A stretch of 64,000 nt of DNA from Sulfurospirillum sp. (lineage in GTDB: Bacteria > Campylobacterota > Campylobacteria > Campylobacterales > Arcobacteraceae). The stretch spans positions 147,019 to 211,018 of the forward strand of contig JAKZMJ010000005.1 of NCBI GenBank assembly GCA_030491005.1. The letters are read 5' to 3'. Shown in pieces: positions 1 to 8,838 of this stretch; the first letter of the stretch is position 1; every line of letters starts with the position of its first letter. Both the position numbers and the translations under genes were made by a program. The notes beneath the pieces were generated by a model. That model was not told where the DNA came from. It saw only the letters and a program-made list of their open reading frames with translations, and ran no database searches.

Positions 1-2
1 AT

Positions 3-644
3 GCTATTGTTATGAATGCACATCCAAAATATGCCTTATTAAATATTGCCATTCCCACACATTATACAAAAGCCAATTTAAAAGAATTAAGCAAATCATT
101 TCTAAAAACAGCAAAAAAATATAATATAGAAATTATTGGAGGAGATACCATCTCTAATAATAAGCTTCATATTTCTATTAGTATTATTTCTACAAGTAAA
201 AATCCAATTTTACGATCAAATACTAAAAAAGGTGATTTTTTGTGTTACACAAGTACTCTTGGAACTTGTAAAAGAGACTTAGATATTTTGTTAAATGATG
301 GCAAAATATCAAAAAAATCAAAATTTTTAAAGCCACAATTAAAGCCAAAGTTTTTTTATGAAATATCAAAATATCTTACATCTGCTTTAGATATATCAGA
401 TGGATTATTTCATGATTTAGAAAAACTTTCAAAATCTAGTAAAATAGGAGTTAAGTTTTTTAAAAATATTTCAGATGAAATAGGATGCTCAGGAGAGGAA
501 TATGAAATTTTATTTTCCTTTGATAAAAAAAACCTAAAACAAATCAAAAAAATTGCAAAAAAACATAAAGTAAAATTAAATATTTTTGGCAAAGCCATCA
601 AGGGACAATATAAATCAGGATGTCAAAATCACCATTTTAATTAA
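3..644 (+). CDS. thiL: Thiamine-monophosphate kinase, 3' part (5' end outside window)
   Basis: ThiL phosphorylates thiamine monophosphate to thiamine diphosphate in the cytoplasm, the last step of cofactor synthesis. The reading frame is open from the first bases of the window and reads AIVMNAHPKYALLNIAIP, so the ATG at 12 is internal and the true start lies to the left. Family signals visible are the substrate/metal motif IIGGDTI and, later, ALDISDGLFHDLEKL and GEEYEILFSF. The C-terminal part looks complete and ends at 644. It is followed 26 bp later by truD on the same strand, so the two are probably cotranscribed. The identification rests on motifs typical of the PurM/ThiL-type ATP-binding fold. 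Confidence 0.88.
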   Translation, partial: AIVMNAHPKYALLNIAIPTHYTKANLKELSKSFLKTAKKYNIEIIGGDTISNNKLHISISIISTSKNPILRSNTKKGDFLCYTSTLGTCKRDLDILLNDGKISKKSKFLKPQLKPKFFYEISKYLTSALDISDGLFHDLEKLSKSSKIGVKFFKNISDEIGCSGEEYEILFSFDKKNLKQIKKIAKKHKVKLNIFGKAIKGQYKSGCQNHHFN

Positions 645-670
645 AATACATAATATAACTAAGGAAAACA

Positions 671-1735
671 ATGTATAAATTACAAAGATATTTAAACCAT
701 GCACGAATTGATGTACTTTTCAAACAAAACAAAGAGGATTTTGTAGTAACTGAAGTACCTTTATATGAATTTAGTGGGGAAGGTGAACATCTAATCTTAA
801 AATTTAGAAAAAAAGATTTAACCACATGGGATGCTTTACAAATATTTGCAAAACATTTTGGATGTAGATCGAGGGATATAGGCTATGCTGGATTAAAAGA
901 TAAGAATGCAATGACTGTTCAATACATATCTATTCATAAATCCCATGAAGATAAATTAGAATCATTTAAGCACGAACAAATCAAAATACTAGAACATACT
1001 TATCACAAGAATAAAATAAAAATCGGACATCTAAAAGGAAATAAATTTTTTATAAGATTAAAAAGAGTAAATGTAATAAATTCTCGAAAAATTGAAGATA
1101 TCTTAAAAAAATTTGTTAATTTTGGTATGCCTAATTATTTTGGATTTCAAAGATTTGGAATTGATGCTAATAATCATGAAAAAGGTGAGGCTATAATAAA
1201 TGGGGAGTTAAAAGAAAAAAATAGAAAACTAAAACAAATGTTTGTTAATGCTTATCAAAGTGATTTATTTAATAAAGCTTTATCTAAAAGAATAGAAATA
1301 TCAAAATTAATAGATACTTTTGAAGCAAAAGAGATTTATGAAAGATTAAATTTACCACATAAAAGTGTAGAATTAATGAAAAAACAAGAACACCCTTTTA
1401 AATTAATAATGGGGGATTTAATGTGCCATTATCCTCATGGAAAGATTTTTCATATTGAAAACTTAGAAGATGAGGTTGAAAAGTTTAACTTACGAAATAG
1501 AGTACCAACTGGTTTATTATGTGGGGAAAAAGTAAAAAAAAGTGTAGGTTTAGCATATGAATTAGAAAAAGAATTTGACAAAGTAAGTAAGGAAAATGGT
1601 GCAAGAAGATATTTTTGGATTTTTCCAAGTGATATTCAAAGTGAATATAAAGAAGATAAAAACTGGATGCATATACAGTTTTTTCTTCCAAAAGGTTCTT
1701 ATGCTACAGAATTAATAGCCGAGTTAATTCATTAG
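671..1735 (+). CDS. truD: tRNA pseudouridine(13) synthase TruD
   Basis: TruD isomerises uridine 13 of tRNA-Glu to pseudouridine. The 354-residue protein has the family's diagnostic catalytic segment GYAGLKDKNAMTVQY at about residues 71-85, with the catalytic Asp in LKDK. Further on it has the FGxQRFG-type motif (NYFGFQRFG), also characteristic of TruD. The ATG at 671 follows a purine-rich AAGGAAAAC stretch and is a convincing start. Length agrees with the family. It lies directly downstream of thiL and probably shares its transcript. Confidence 0.95.
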   Translation: MYKLQRYLNHARIDVLFKQNKEDFVVTEVPLYEFSGEGEHLILKFRKKDLTTWDALQIFAKHFGCRSRDIGYAGLKDKNAMTVQYISIHKSHEDKLESFKHEQIKILEHTYHKNKIKIGHLKGNKFFIRLKRVNVINSRKIEDILKKFVNFGMPNYFGFQRFGIDANNHEKGEAIINGELKEKNRKLKQMFVNAYQSDLFNKALSKRIEISKLIDTFEAKEIYERLNLPHKSVELMKKQEHPFKLIMGDLMCHYPHGKIFHIENLEDEVEKFNLRNRVPTGLLCGEKVKKSVGLAYELEKEFDKVSKENGARRYFWIFPSDIQSEYKEDKNWMHIQFFLPKGSYATELIAELIH

Positions 1736-1823
1736 AATATTATCAATTTTGCTAGAAGCTCATTTTTTAATTAATAAAGTTTTTTATTTATTTAGTATAA
1801 AATCTTTAATGAGAAAAGCATAA

Positions 1824-2693
1824 ATGCTGGCACAAATAGCCAATTCTAATGATATTGACATTATTTATATATCAGTTGAAGAACAAATAAATACAAAAAA
1901 TCTTAAGAATTTCATTAAAACAAACTTAGAATTAAACAATATATATTCTTATAAAAATAAAAAAATTTATCTTTCTTATATCTTCGAACTAAAAGAGTAT
2001 CAAATTAGTATCTTTCCCCTATCTTTGATACCTATCTTTTACATTTTTACTAATATAAAAATGGATACAAATACATTATTTATTTGTAATGATTTTTTTA
2101 TTTTATATAAAAATTTAAAACCATATTACTTTAAAAAAACAAATAATACAATAAGTACAAAAGATATAAAAACTTATATTAAATCAAAACTAAATTTAGA
2201 AGTATTTCAAGTACGAATAGTTTCAAAAGAAGAAGAAAATACTTATATTAAGAACTATCAAGTAAATAAATATCAATACAAATTTATATACTTAGATACA
2301 AATAAATCATTTGTATATTATTTCTTATATGTTGTTTTAATATTTTCTTGTTTTTTTTATTTTTTTGAGAATATAACAAATAATAAAACCAAAAGTAATA
2401 ATAGCCTACAAGAACAAAAACAATTATCATCAAAGCTTGAAGATATTAAAAAACAAAAAGAATTCACATATATAAGTAAAATACTATTGCGTATTTTTGA
2501 AGAAGAAAAAAAATTAAATATCAATATCATATCTATTTCTTACAATAATAATAAAATAGATATGATTGTATCTAGTACTAAAAAAGATAAGCTGTTTGAT
2601 TTATTAAGTGTTTTTACTTCAACAAAAATAAATAATATTAATCATGAACAAAATAAGTATATATTAAATGCTACAATTATCCAAGCTAAATAA
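1824..2693 (+). CDS. Bitopic membrane protein of transformation/type II secretion cluster (GspL-like)
   Basis: Not recognisable by motif alone. The 289-residue protein has a long cytoplasmic-looking N-terminal half, one strong membrane segment at about residues 165-182 (YYFLYVVLIFSCFFYFF), a Lys/Gln/Glu-rich coiled-coil-like stretch, then a small C-terminal domain. That is the architecture of GspL or fused PilM/PilN assembly-platform proteins. The gene overlaps the next one by 26 bp and is two genes upstream of an E-type ATPase. By position it would be the inner-membrane partner that recruits the ATPase, as in the Campylobacter Cts DNA-uptake system. The role is inferred from context and topology. 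Extremely Asn/Lys/Ile-rich. Confidence 0.55.
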   Translation: MLAQIANSNDIDIIYISVEEQINTKNLKNFIKTNLELNNIYSYKNKKIYLSYIFELKEYQISIFPLSLIPIFYIFTNIKMDTNTLFICNDFFILYKNLKPYYFKKTNNTISTKDIKTYIKSKLNLEVFQVRIVSKEEENTYIKNYQVNKYQYKFIYLDTNKSFVYYFLYVVLIFSCFFYFFENITNNKTKSNNSLQEQKQLSSKLEDIKKQKEFTYISKILLRIFEEEKKLNINIISISYNNNKIDMIVSSTKKDKLFDLLSVFTSTKINNINHEQNKYILNATIIQAK

Positions 2694-3324
2694 AAAGTTT
2701 TCCCAACTTGCTTTTAGAATAAAAGTAGAATTATACTTGTTGCCTTTTATTATTTGTTATTTGATATTTTTTATCTATAAAAATGAACAAGAGCCTTATG
2801 TATCAAATAATCTTGATATCATAAGAAATATACAAATCATAGAAAATAAAAAATTTAATCAATCTTTTGTAAAAATTTTAAAAAAACTAGATAGTTTTTT
2901 TCATACAAATAAAATCAAGATAAATTCTATTATTAGTAATAATAAATCAATTACTTATGATTTAAATATTAAAAAAGAAAAGTTTTTATTATTAAGTTGG
3001 CACCTAGAACAAATAAATAAATTTTCTGCTATAAGTTCTTTTGAATTTAATGAAAAGCATTTATTTATCACTATTACTTTTCAAAAGTTTTATTTTAAAA
3101 AACCTATTTTTCTAAAAGAAAGAATATCAAGTCTTTTTTTTAAACAAGACAAATTTTTTATTGAAGCTATTGTGGGTCAGATGGTATTTATTAATAATAA
3201 ATGGTTAAAATTAAATGATTATATCAATAAATATAAAATTGTCCGTATTAATAAAGACCATATTTATCTTCAATACATGGGCAAAAATAAAAAAATTAGG
3301 TTATACAAATATGCAAACAATTAG
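2668..3324 (+). CDS. Bitopic membrane protein of transformation/type II secretion cluster (GspM/PilO-like)
   Basis: A 218-residue protein with one N-terminal membrane segment at about residues 20-40 (LYLLPFIICYLIFFIY) and the rest probably periplasmic. The topology fits GspM/PilO-type pseudopilus assembly proteins. The C-terminal 50 residues (GQMVFINNKWLKLND..., then YLQYMGKNKKIRL) resemble the small beta-rich PilP/GspC-type domain in which a ligand value is followed by 'x is important for y' strands, so it may combine both roles. Its ATG lies inside the upstream gene (26-bp overlap) and its end overlaps the ATPase start by 14 bp, which indicates translational coupling. Function is inferred from context only. 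Confidence 0.5.
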   Translation: MLQLSKLNKKFSQLAFRIKVELYLLPFIICYLIFFIYKNEQEPYVSNNLDIIRNIQIIENKKFNQSFVKILKKLDSFFHTNKIKINSIISNNKSITYDLNIKKEKFLLLSWHLEQINKFSAISSFEFNEKHLFITITFQKFYFKKPIFLKERISSLFFKQDKFFIEAIVGQMVFINNKWLKLNDYINKYKIVRINKDHIYLQYMGKNKKIRLYKYANN

Positions 3325-4669
3325 TGATTTTATAATTGACTACGAATTTTTATCAAAATATGATTTAAAAAGTTTACAACAAAACTTATTACTTCCTTTT
3401 GCAAACGATACAATATATACAAAATATTTTAAATGCTTAGGCTCTAATACATCAAATATTGTAGAAAAAAATCTAATACAATACATAGATGTTTCAAGTT
3501 CTGATATAAATTTCTTTTTAAGTGACTTTAAGCACAGGTATGACTTATTTAGCTTATCTAAACGTGCAGTAAATTCAGAAAATATTAATCATACTTTCAT
3601 AGAAGATTTTTTTTCTTTATTGATTAAAAATTCTATAAAAAAAAGAGCAAGTGATATCCATATAGAAAGTTCAGAATTCTTAACTACTATTAGGTTACGA
3701 ATAGATGGCATATTAAAAGTATTTTTTAATTTAGATAAAAAATTTAATACCATAATTAGTTCATATATAAAAATGTATTCAAACTTAGATATTGCTCAGC
3801 GTCGCCTAGCTCAAGATGGAAGATTTAATTTTAATTTTGATGATGAAAAATATGATTTTAGAGTATCTATTATTCCAACTATCTTAGGTGAGTCTATTGT
3901 TATTAGAATTTTAGATAATAAAAGTGTAGAAAAAAACATATCAAATTTAAACTTTTCAAAAAATATTTTGAGTACTTTAAAAGAAACTATCAAGTTAACA
4001 CAAGGTTTGATTTTAATCTCAGGACCAACTGGTTCTGGAAAAACAACAACCCTTTATGCAATATTGAAAGAATTAAATAATAATACAAAAAAAATTATCA
4101 CTATTGAAGACCCTGTTGAGTATAAGATAAAAAATATTCAACAAATAAATATTAATGATAAAATAGGTTTATCTTTTGAAAATATTTTAAAGAATATATT
4201 AAGACAAGACCCTGATATTATATTAATCGGTGAAATAAGAGATACTTTCTCACTTAAAATCGCACTACAAGCTTCTTTAACTGGTCACTTAGTATTAGCT
4301 TCCATTCATTCAAATGATTGTGTTGAAACTATTTCGCGATTATTTGACTTGGATGCTGATTTATTTTTAATAGCAAATACTTTAAAATACGTTATTTCAC
4401 AAAGGCTAATTCTTAATATTTGTCAATATTGTAAAAATAAAAAATGCGAAAAATGTAATTTTACAGGCTTTATAAATAGAAGTCCTATTGTTGAGGTTTT
4501 AAAAATAAATAAAAATATTTCATCAATGATTTATGAAAAGCAAGACTTAGAAAAAATACGAGAATTTTTACAAAAAAATAAACACAAAACAATGTTTGAT
4601 GATGGAATGATAAAAGTAAACGAGCAAATAAGTACCTTAGAAGAACTACAAAAGATAATACACTTATAA
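3311..4669 (+). CDS. Type II secretion/transformation traffic ATPase (GspE/PilB family, CtsE-like)
   Basis: Hexameric secretion ATPase that powers pseudopilus assembly at the inner membrane. In Campylobacter the counterpart CtsE is needed for DNA uptake. From the ATG at 3311 it is about 452 residues long. Motifs in order: Walker A GPTGSGKTTT at about 237, Asp box ITIEDPVEYK, Walker B ILIGEIRD at about 303, His box TGHLVLASIHSND, and a zinc tetracysteine CQYCKNKKCEKC at about 372-385 as in GspE. A start at 3215 is possible but would add 32 residues read through the overlapping upstream gene, so 3311 is preferred. The usual F-type platform gene does not follow; an IS begins 36 bp downstream. 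Confidence 0.88.
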   Translation: MQTISDFIIDYEFLSKYDLKSLQQNLLLPFANDTIYTKYFKCLGSNTSNIVEKNLIQYIDVSSSDINFFLSDFKHRYDLFSLSKRAVNSENINHTFIEDFFSLLIKNSIKKRASDIHIESSEFLTTIRLRIDGILKVFFNLDKKFNTIISSYIKMYSNLDIAQRRLAQDGRFNFNFDDEKYDFRVSIIPTILGESIVIRILDNKSVEKNISNLNFSKNILSTLKETIKLTQGLILISGPTGSGKTTTLYAILKELNNNTKKIITIEDPVEYKIKNIQQININDKIGLSFENILKNILRQDPDIILIGEIRDTFSLKIALQASLTGHLVLASIHSNDCVETISRLFDLDADLFLIANTLKYVISQRLILNICQYCKNKKCEKCNFTGFINRSPIVEVLKINKNISSMIYEKQDLEKIREFLQKNKHKTMFDDGMIKVNEQISTLEELQKIIHL

Positions 4670-4704
4670 GAAATAGATTATTTTTTGAAGTATTATAGTT
4701 TTTG

Positions 4705-6252
4705 CAGCAATTCTAAGTGAAAATTTATATAGCTAAAATCTTCCAAAATAATATCAAAAATCACTACTAAGCAAATTCACTAAAACCCTTTATTTAAAGG
4801 CTTTATCAAGCTTTTTAATACCTAATTTTAGCTATAATATATCCTATAAAAGCCCATAAACAGGAGTGTTTAAACAAATGAGACAGACAAATATTTTCGA
4901 TTTTTTAATAGAATCATTTACAGATAATATATCAAATGTAGAAGATACTAGAAAACAAAGAACAAATCTAGTTTATAGTTTAAAAGATATTATATTATCA
5001 GCATTTAGTGTATTTTATTTTCAAAATAAATCTTGCTTAAGTTTTCAAAGGGATATTGATACAAGAAAAGGTATCAGTAATGCACAAACTATGTTTGGAA
5101 TATCTGATATACCAAGTGATAATCATATACGAAACATGTTGGATAAAATAACACCCAATAGTTTTAAAAAAGTATATGAAATAATACTTGATAAGTTAAG
5201 AGATATAGGAATATTAGATAAATTTTATTTTAAAGATGATTATATGCTTGTAGCATTAGATGGTACTCATTATCATTCAAGTAAAAATATATCTTGTAAA
5301 TGTTGTCAAAGTAAAACTAATAGTGATACAGGTGAAGTACATTACTATCATAGTGTTATAACTCCAACAATAGTACATCCTGATATAAAAAAAGTTATAC
5401 CATTGATGCAAGAGTTTATATCAAATAATGATGGTAAAGATAAACAAGATTGTGAAGTAAATGCTTCTAAAAGATGGCTAGATAGTTTTAATAATCCAAC
5501 TAATAAAAAACTTATTATTTTAGGTGATGATTTATATTCAAGAGAACCTATGATAAAAAAAGTATTAGATAAGAGCCATTCATATATATTTGTAGCTAAA
5601 CCAACATCACATAAATACTTATATGAACAAATAGAAATGATAAAAAATCTAAATACTATTGATACAAAAATAATATCCAAAATGATTAATGGTAAAAAGC
5701 AAATTTTTACATATAACTATATTAATAATTTAGCAATTAAAAATCCACAAGGAGATACACAACATCCACCACAAGAAGTAAACTGGTGTGAAGTTATAGT
5801 TACTAATGCTACGGGTAAGAAACTATATCATAATAGCTTTGTTACTGATATATCTTTGAATGTAAATAATGTTATAGATATAGCAACAGCAGGACGAAGT
5901 AGATGGAAAATCGAAAATGAAAATAACAATACTTTAAAAACTAAAGGCTATCATTTAGACCACAACTTTGGTCATGGAAAAGAAAATCTATCTAAAACAC
6001 TTTGTAGCCTTAATATATTAGCTTTCTTATTTCATACAGTACAAGAACTTGATGATGATTTATATATGGAACTTCGTGATAATATTGGTAACAGAGAAGA
6101 GTTCTTTGTAGGTATTAATTTTTTAACAACAATGTTTAATTTTAAAAGCTTTAATAAAATGTTGGAATATATACTTATTGCTCGCCAGACCGAAGAGAAT
6201 GTAGATATGAAAGGATATATTATGTAGTTTTATTTTTGGGTTAGAATTGCTG
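4705..6252 (+). mobile_element. Insertion sequence with 12-bp terminal inverted repeats and 8-bp target duplication
   Basis: The termini are CAGCAATTCTAA at 4705-4716 and its exact complement TTAGAATTGCTG at 6241-6252. Immediately outside lie direct repeats TAGTTTTT at 4696-4703 (one extra G before the left terminus) and 6253-6260, consistent with an 8- or 9-bp target duplication. The element is about 1.55 kb with one transposase gene. Intact termini and duplication indicate a relatively recent insertion. It separates the secretion ATPase from the arginine kinase without destroying either coding region or the kinase promoter. Confidence 0.85.
4878..6227 (+). CDS. IS transposase, IS4-like DDE superfamily (ISNCY-type)
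   Basis: The 449-residue transposase begins at ATG 4878; the GTG at 4866 lies inside the AGGAG ribosome-binding site at 4862-4866 and is unlikely. It has the RNase H-like DDE layout: first Asp in MLVALDGTHYH, second Asp in LIILGDDLYSRE, and a late Glu in GRSRWKIENENNNTLK (the YREK-like region of IS4 relatives). Downstream, GYHLDHNFGHG and a hydrophobic helix complete the domain. The long multi-Cys patch CKCCQSK between the first and second Asp is notable. I cannot fix the family name without a search; ISNCY or an IS4 subgroup are the best guesses. Confidence 0.85.
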   Translation: MRQTNIFDFLIESFTDNISNVEDTRKQRTNLVYSLKDIILSAFSVFYFQNKSCLSFQRDIDTRKGISNAQTMFGISDIPSDNHIRNMLDKITPNSFKKVYEIILDKLRDIGILDKFYFKDDYMLVALDGTHYHSSKNISCKCCQSKTNSDTGEVHYYHSVITPTIVHPDIKKVIPLMQEFISNNDGKDKQDCEVNASKRWLDSFNNPTNKKLIILGDDLYSREPMIKKVLDKSHSYIFVAKPTSHKYLYEQIEMIKNLNTIDTKIISKMINGKKQIFTYNYINNLAIKNPQGDTQHPPQEVNWCEVIVTNATGKKLYHNSFVTDISLNVNNVIDIATAGRSRWKIENENNNTLKTKGYHLDHNFGHGKENLSKTLCSLNILAFLFHTVQELDDDLYMELRDNIGNREEFFVGINFLTTMFNFKSFNKMLEYILIARQTEENVDMKGYIM

Positions 6253-6292
6253 TAGTTTTTAGCTTAAACTTGTAAATATAATAAAATGTAGT

Positions 6293-6298
6293 TATAAT
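6293..6298 (+). promoter_or_regulatory. -10 box of the arginine kinase promoter
   Basis: TATAAT at 6293-6298, 27 bp before the start codon, in an AT-rich stretch without a clear -35 as is usual in Campylobacterota. It is followed by the ribosome-binding site AAAAGGAG at 6311-6318. It lies outside the IS, so the insertion leaves this gene an own promoter. Confidence 0.5.
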
Positions 6299-6325
6299 AC
6301 TTTATCAAGCAAAAGGAGCTTTATA

Positions 6326-7354
6326 ATGGATTATCCAATTTTTACAAAAGAAAATACATCTTTAATGTCCAAACATCTAAGTGAAGATATTTTTGATAAA
6401 TTGAAAACACTAAAAACCTCAAATACTGTTACCCTAGAACAAGCTATTAACTCAGGAATTAAAAACCCAGATAGTGGTATTGGTATTTATGCAGGAGATG
6501 AAGAATCATATAGCGTTTTTGAAGATTTATTTGATCCCATTATAAAAGAATATCATGGTTTTTCAAAAAATGACAAACATCAAAGTAATCTAAATGCAAA
6601 TGATTTAGTAGCACCAAATCCTGATGTTGATGGTAAATATATTATATCTACAAGAATTAGAGTAGGAAGAAATATAAAAAATATACCTTTAGGTCCTGCT
6701 ATTTTAGATGAGCAGAGGTTAGAAGTAGAAAGCCTTGTATCAAAAGAGTTAAGTAATTTTGAAAATGATTTATCAGGTACATATTATCCTCTTGATGGTA
6801 TGAGTGAAGAAAATAAAAATACTCTAATACAAGATCATTTTTTATTTAAAACAGGAGATAGATTTTTAGAAGCAGCAGGATTAAACAAAGATTGGCCAAA
6901 GGGTCGTGGTATTTATCATAATGATGAAAAGACTTTTCTAGTTTGGATTAATGAAGAAGATCAACTAAGAATAATATCTATGCAAAATGGTGGAAATATT
7001 AAAGAAGTTTTTGAAAGACTTTGCAGGGCAATCAAAAAATTAGAAGAAAGTATGTCCTTTTCTTTTAATGAACACTTAGGATATATTACTTCTTGTCCTA
7101 CAAACTTAGGTACAGCTATGAGAGCTAGTGTTCATATAAAATTACCAAATTTAGCACAAAATATGAAAGAATTTGAACAAATAACAGACAAATATTATCT
7201 ACAAATAAGAGGAATTCACGGAGAGCATTCACAAAGTGAAGATGGCATTTTTGATATTTCCAATAAAAGAAGACTTGGGGTTACTGAAGTGCAGTGTGTA
7301 CAAGATATGTATGATGGTGTTGTTGCATTAATAAAAAAAGAACAAGAATTATAA
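6326..7354 (+). CDS. Bacterial arginine kinase (phosphagen kinase)
   Basis: ATP:guanido phosphotransferase that reversibly stores high-energy phosphate as phosphoarginine in the cytoplasm. The 342-residue length equals that of animal arginine kinases. N-terminal domain: NPDSGIGIYAGDEESYSVFEDLFDPI, containing the guanidino-specificity loop region. C-terminal domain: ISTRIRVGRNI (nucleotide-binding Arg residues), TFLVWINEEDQLRIISM, the family signature CPTNLGTAMRASVHIKLP with the reactive Cys at about 257, and RGIHGEHSQSEDGIFDISNKRRLG. The start at 6326 has a strong AAAAGGAG site. Bacterial phosphagen kinases are known but sporadic and are generally read as acquired from animals or other bacteria. 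The substrate could be another guanidino compound; arginine is most likely from the overall similarity. Confidence 0.93.
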   Translation: MDYPIFTKENTSLMSKHLSEDIFDKLKTLKTSNTVTLEQAINSGIKNPDSGIGIYAGDEESYSVFEDLFDPIIKEYHGFSKNDKHQSNLNANDLVAPNPDVDGKYIISTRIRVGRNIKNIPLGPAILDEQRLEVESLVSKELSNFENDLSGTYYPLDGMSEENKNTLIQDHFLFKTGDRFLEAAGLNKDWPKGRGIYHNDEKTFLVWINEEDQLRIISMQNGGNIKEVFERLCRAIKKLEESMSFSFNEHLGYITSCPTNLGTAMRASVHIKLPNLAQNMKEFEQITDKYYLQIRGIHGEHSQSEDGIFDISNKRRLGVTEVQCVQDMYDGVVALIKKEQEL

Positions 7355-7366
7355 TATAAGATATTT

Positions 7367-7768
7367 ATGAAAAAATCTTTTTCTCTTCTTGAACTCATTT
7401 TTGCTATTGTTGTTTTAGGTATTATTGCATCTTTTGCAATACCTAAATATATGGATACAAAAAATTCTGCTGTCATATCTACTATTAAACGGGATATTTT
7501 AACTGTTAGTACTTCAGTACAAAGCTATTACTTAATTAATCAAAAACTTAATAAAATTTCAGATGCCGTGACATTACATTCTAAGCATTGGACAATTGAA
7601 GATAAAAAAATTACATTTAAAGATAATAATAAAAATTGCTTAATATTAGAGCTAAAAAATGATACTACGGGAGTATATTTAGATCAAAGTATTATAAAAA
7701 ATTCTGGAAAAATATGCGAAAAGTTAAGTCAAAGTGGCGTGATTTCAAAAAAAACTTCTTTGTACTAG
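7367..7768 (+). CDS. Type II secretion/transformation pseudopilin
   Basis: A 133-residue prepilin-like protein with a short leader MKKSFS followed by the class III cleavage/methylation motif FSLLELIFAIVVLGIIASFAIPKY, with the Glu at position +5 of the mature helix. The hydrophobic N-terminal helix and a small C-terminal globular domain with two Cys (NCLILEL and KICEKL, possible disulfide) match GspG/CtsG-type pseudopilins. It starts 12 bp after the arginine kinase stop, so it is cotranscribed with the kinase. It probably assembles with the ATPase encoded at 3311-4669 in the periplasm. Confidence 0.85.
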   Translation: MKKSFSLLELIFAIVVLGIIASFAIPKYMDTKNSAVISTIKRDILTVSTSVQSYYLINQKLNKISDAVTLHSKHWTIEDKKITFKDNNKNCLILELKNDTTGVYLDQSIIKNSGKICEKLSQSGVISKKTSLY

Positions 7769-7813
7769 ACTAAGACAATATCCCACATCCTCTACACATA
7801 GAACTATTTCTCT

Positions 7814-8173
7814 TTATGCTCTAAATTGAGGATTATACATTCCTGAAAAAATACACATATAGAAAAATATTAAGAAAAGAAAAAATATTTTGTATTGACT
7901 AATACTTTCTTTTCTTTGATTTAGTTTGAATATACAAAAAATAAATATTATTAACAATAGCCATAATATAAAACTTAATATATTTTGATAACTTTTTATA
8001 TCTAATATATTAAGAAATGATATAAAAGCACCTATATATAAAAGGATATACAAATAAAAAGATTTTATAAAGTTTTCAATCTTAATACCATGATAAAAAA
8101 AAATTACTATTGTAATTGACAAATAAACAATTATATTAGTAAAAATAATTATTTTTAAGATTTTATAATTCAT
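7814..8173 (-). CDS. Small integral membrane protein of unknown function
   Basis: A 119-residue protein that is nearly all hydrophobic, with four predicted membrane helices (about residues 7-25, 38-60, 64-84 and 96-113) joined by short loops such as NQRKESISQYK. No family is recognised. It is the last of three minus-strand genes downstream of ccoG (7814-9258) and may be cotranscribed with them. The region between 7769 and 7813 holds nothing recognised. Confidence 0.5.
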   Translation of the reverse strand: MNYKILKIIIFTNIIVYLSITIVIFFYHGIKIENFIKSFYLYILLYIGAFISFLNILDIKSYQNILSFILWLLLIIFIFCIFKLNQRKESISQYKIFFLFLIFFYMCIFSGMYNPQFRA

Positions 8174-8207
8174 TTTACTATCCTTGGTATTCTTTTATAC
8201 TTCTATT

Positions 8208-8768
8208 TTAGTTTTTATTCAAAGTAAAATTATTTTCTTTTAGAAATTGTATAATTTGTAGTTTCTTATCTCCACAATTAATATGAAAAATATTATCTAT
8301 GTGAATGCTACACTTTTCAATTTCTTTTCCATTATCATCCAAAGCTATAATAGTAACAATATCATTTAAAATATTATCAATTATTCCTATAATATCTATT
8401 TCTGTATCTTTACTAAGACCAATAGAAACAACTATTTTATTTATTTTAACGGTTTCTATAATATCAAATAGAACACTATCTTTTTTATTATTACTATTAA
8501 GTTTAATTTCTGAATATTTACCTTTAAAATTTTGAGATAAAAAGTAAACTTTTTTATCATAATCACTATCTTCATCTATTCTTGAAATAGAATCTATTTT
8601 AATAATCTCATATCCTAAGTAAATACCATCATTTGATAAAGTTCTCAATCTAATAAAATTACTATCCATTGTATCTATAACACCCAATGAGAAATCTTGT
8701 AAATTATCATTTTTATATATTGATATTAATTTTTTCTTTTCCATATATTCAATTAATTTATGTAGCAT
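8208..8768 (-). CDS. Hypothetical soluble protein with two possible SH3/LSm-like barrels
   Basis: A 186-residue cytoplasmic protein with no membrane segment. The start at 8768 is supported by a TAAGGACAAT site upstream. Two stretches have a similar strand-turn rhythm: FSLGVIDTMDSNFIRLRTLSNDGIY...ISRI near residues 26-65 and DTEIDIIGIIDNILNDIVTIIALDDNG...IFHI near 121-160. This could be an internal duplication of a small beta barrel that follows the 'G-I-D-x-x-x-x-x-x-x-R/T-I' pattern. No family is recognised, and the duplication is a reading by eye. Confidence 0.5.
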   Translation of the reverse strand: MLHKLIEYMEKKKLISIYKNDNLQDFSLGVIDTMDSNFIRLRTLSNDGIYLGYEIIKIDSISRIDEDSDYDKKVYFLSQNFKGKYSEIKLNSNNKKDSVLFDIIETVKINKIVVSIGLSKDTEIDIIGIIDNILNDIVTIIALDDNGKEIEKCSIHIDNIFHINCGDKKLQIIQFLKENNFTLNKN

Positions 8769-8838
8769 ATATTGTCCTTATAATTTGTAAGTGCCAAAAC
8801 CTTTCTATCCATTTGGTTTTAGTGCATAGCCATTCGTA

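Noticed and set aside
3215..3310. Longer N-terminus for the E-type ATPase
   Set aside because: It would be read entirely through the overlapping upstream gene and yields an atypical hydrophobic leader.
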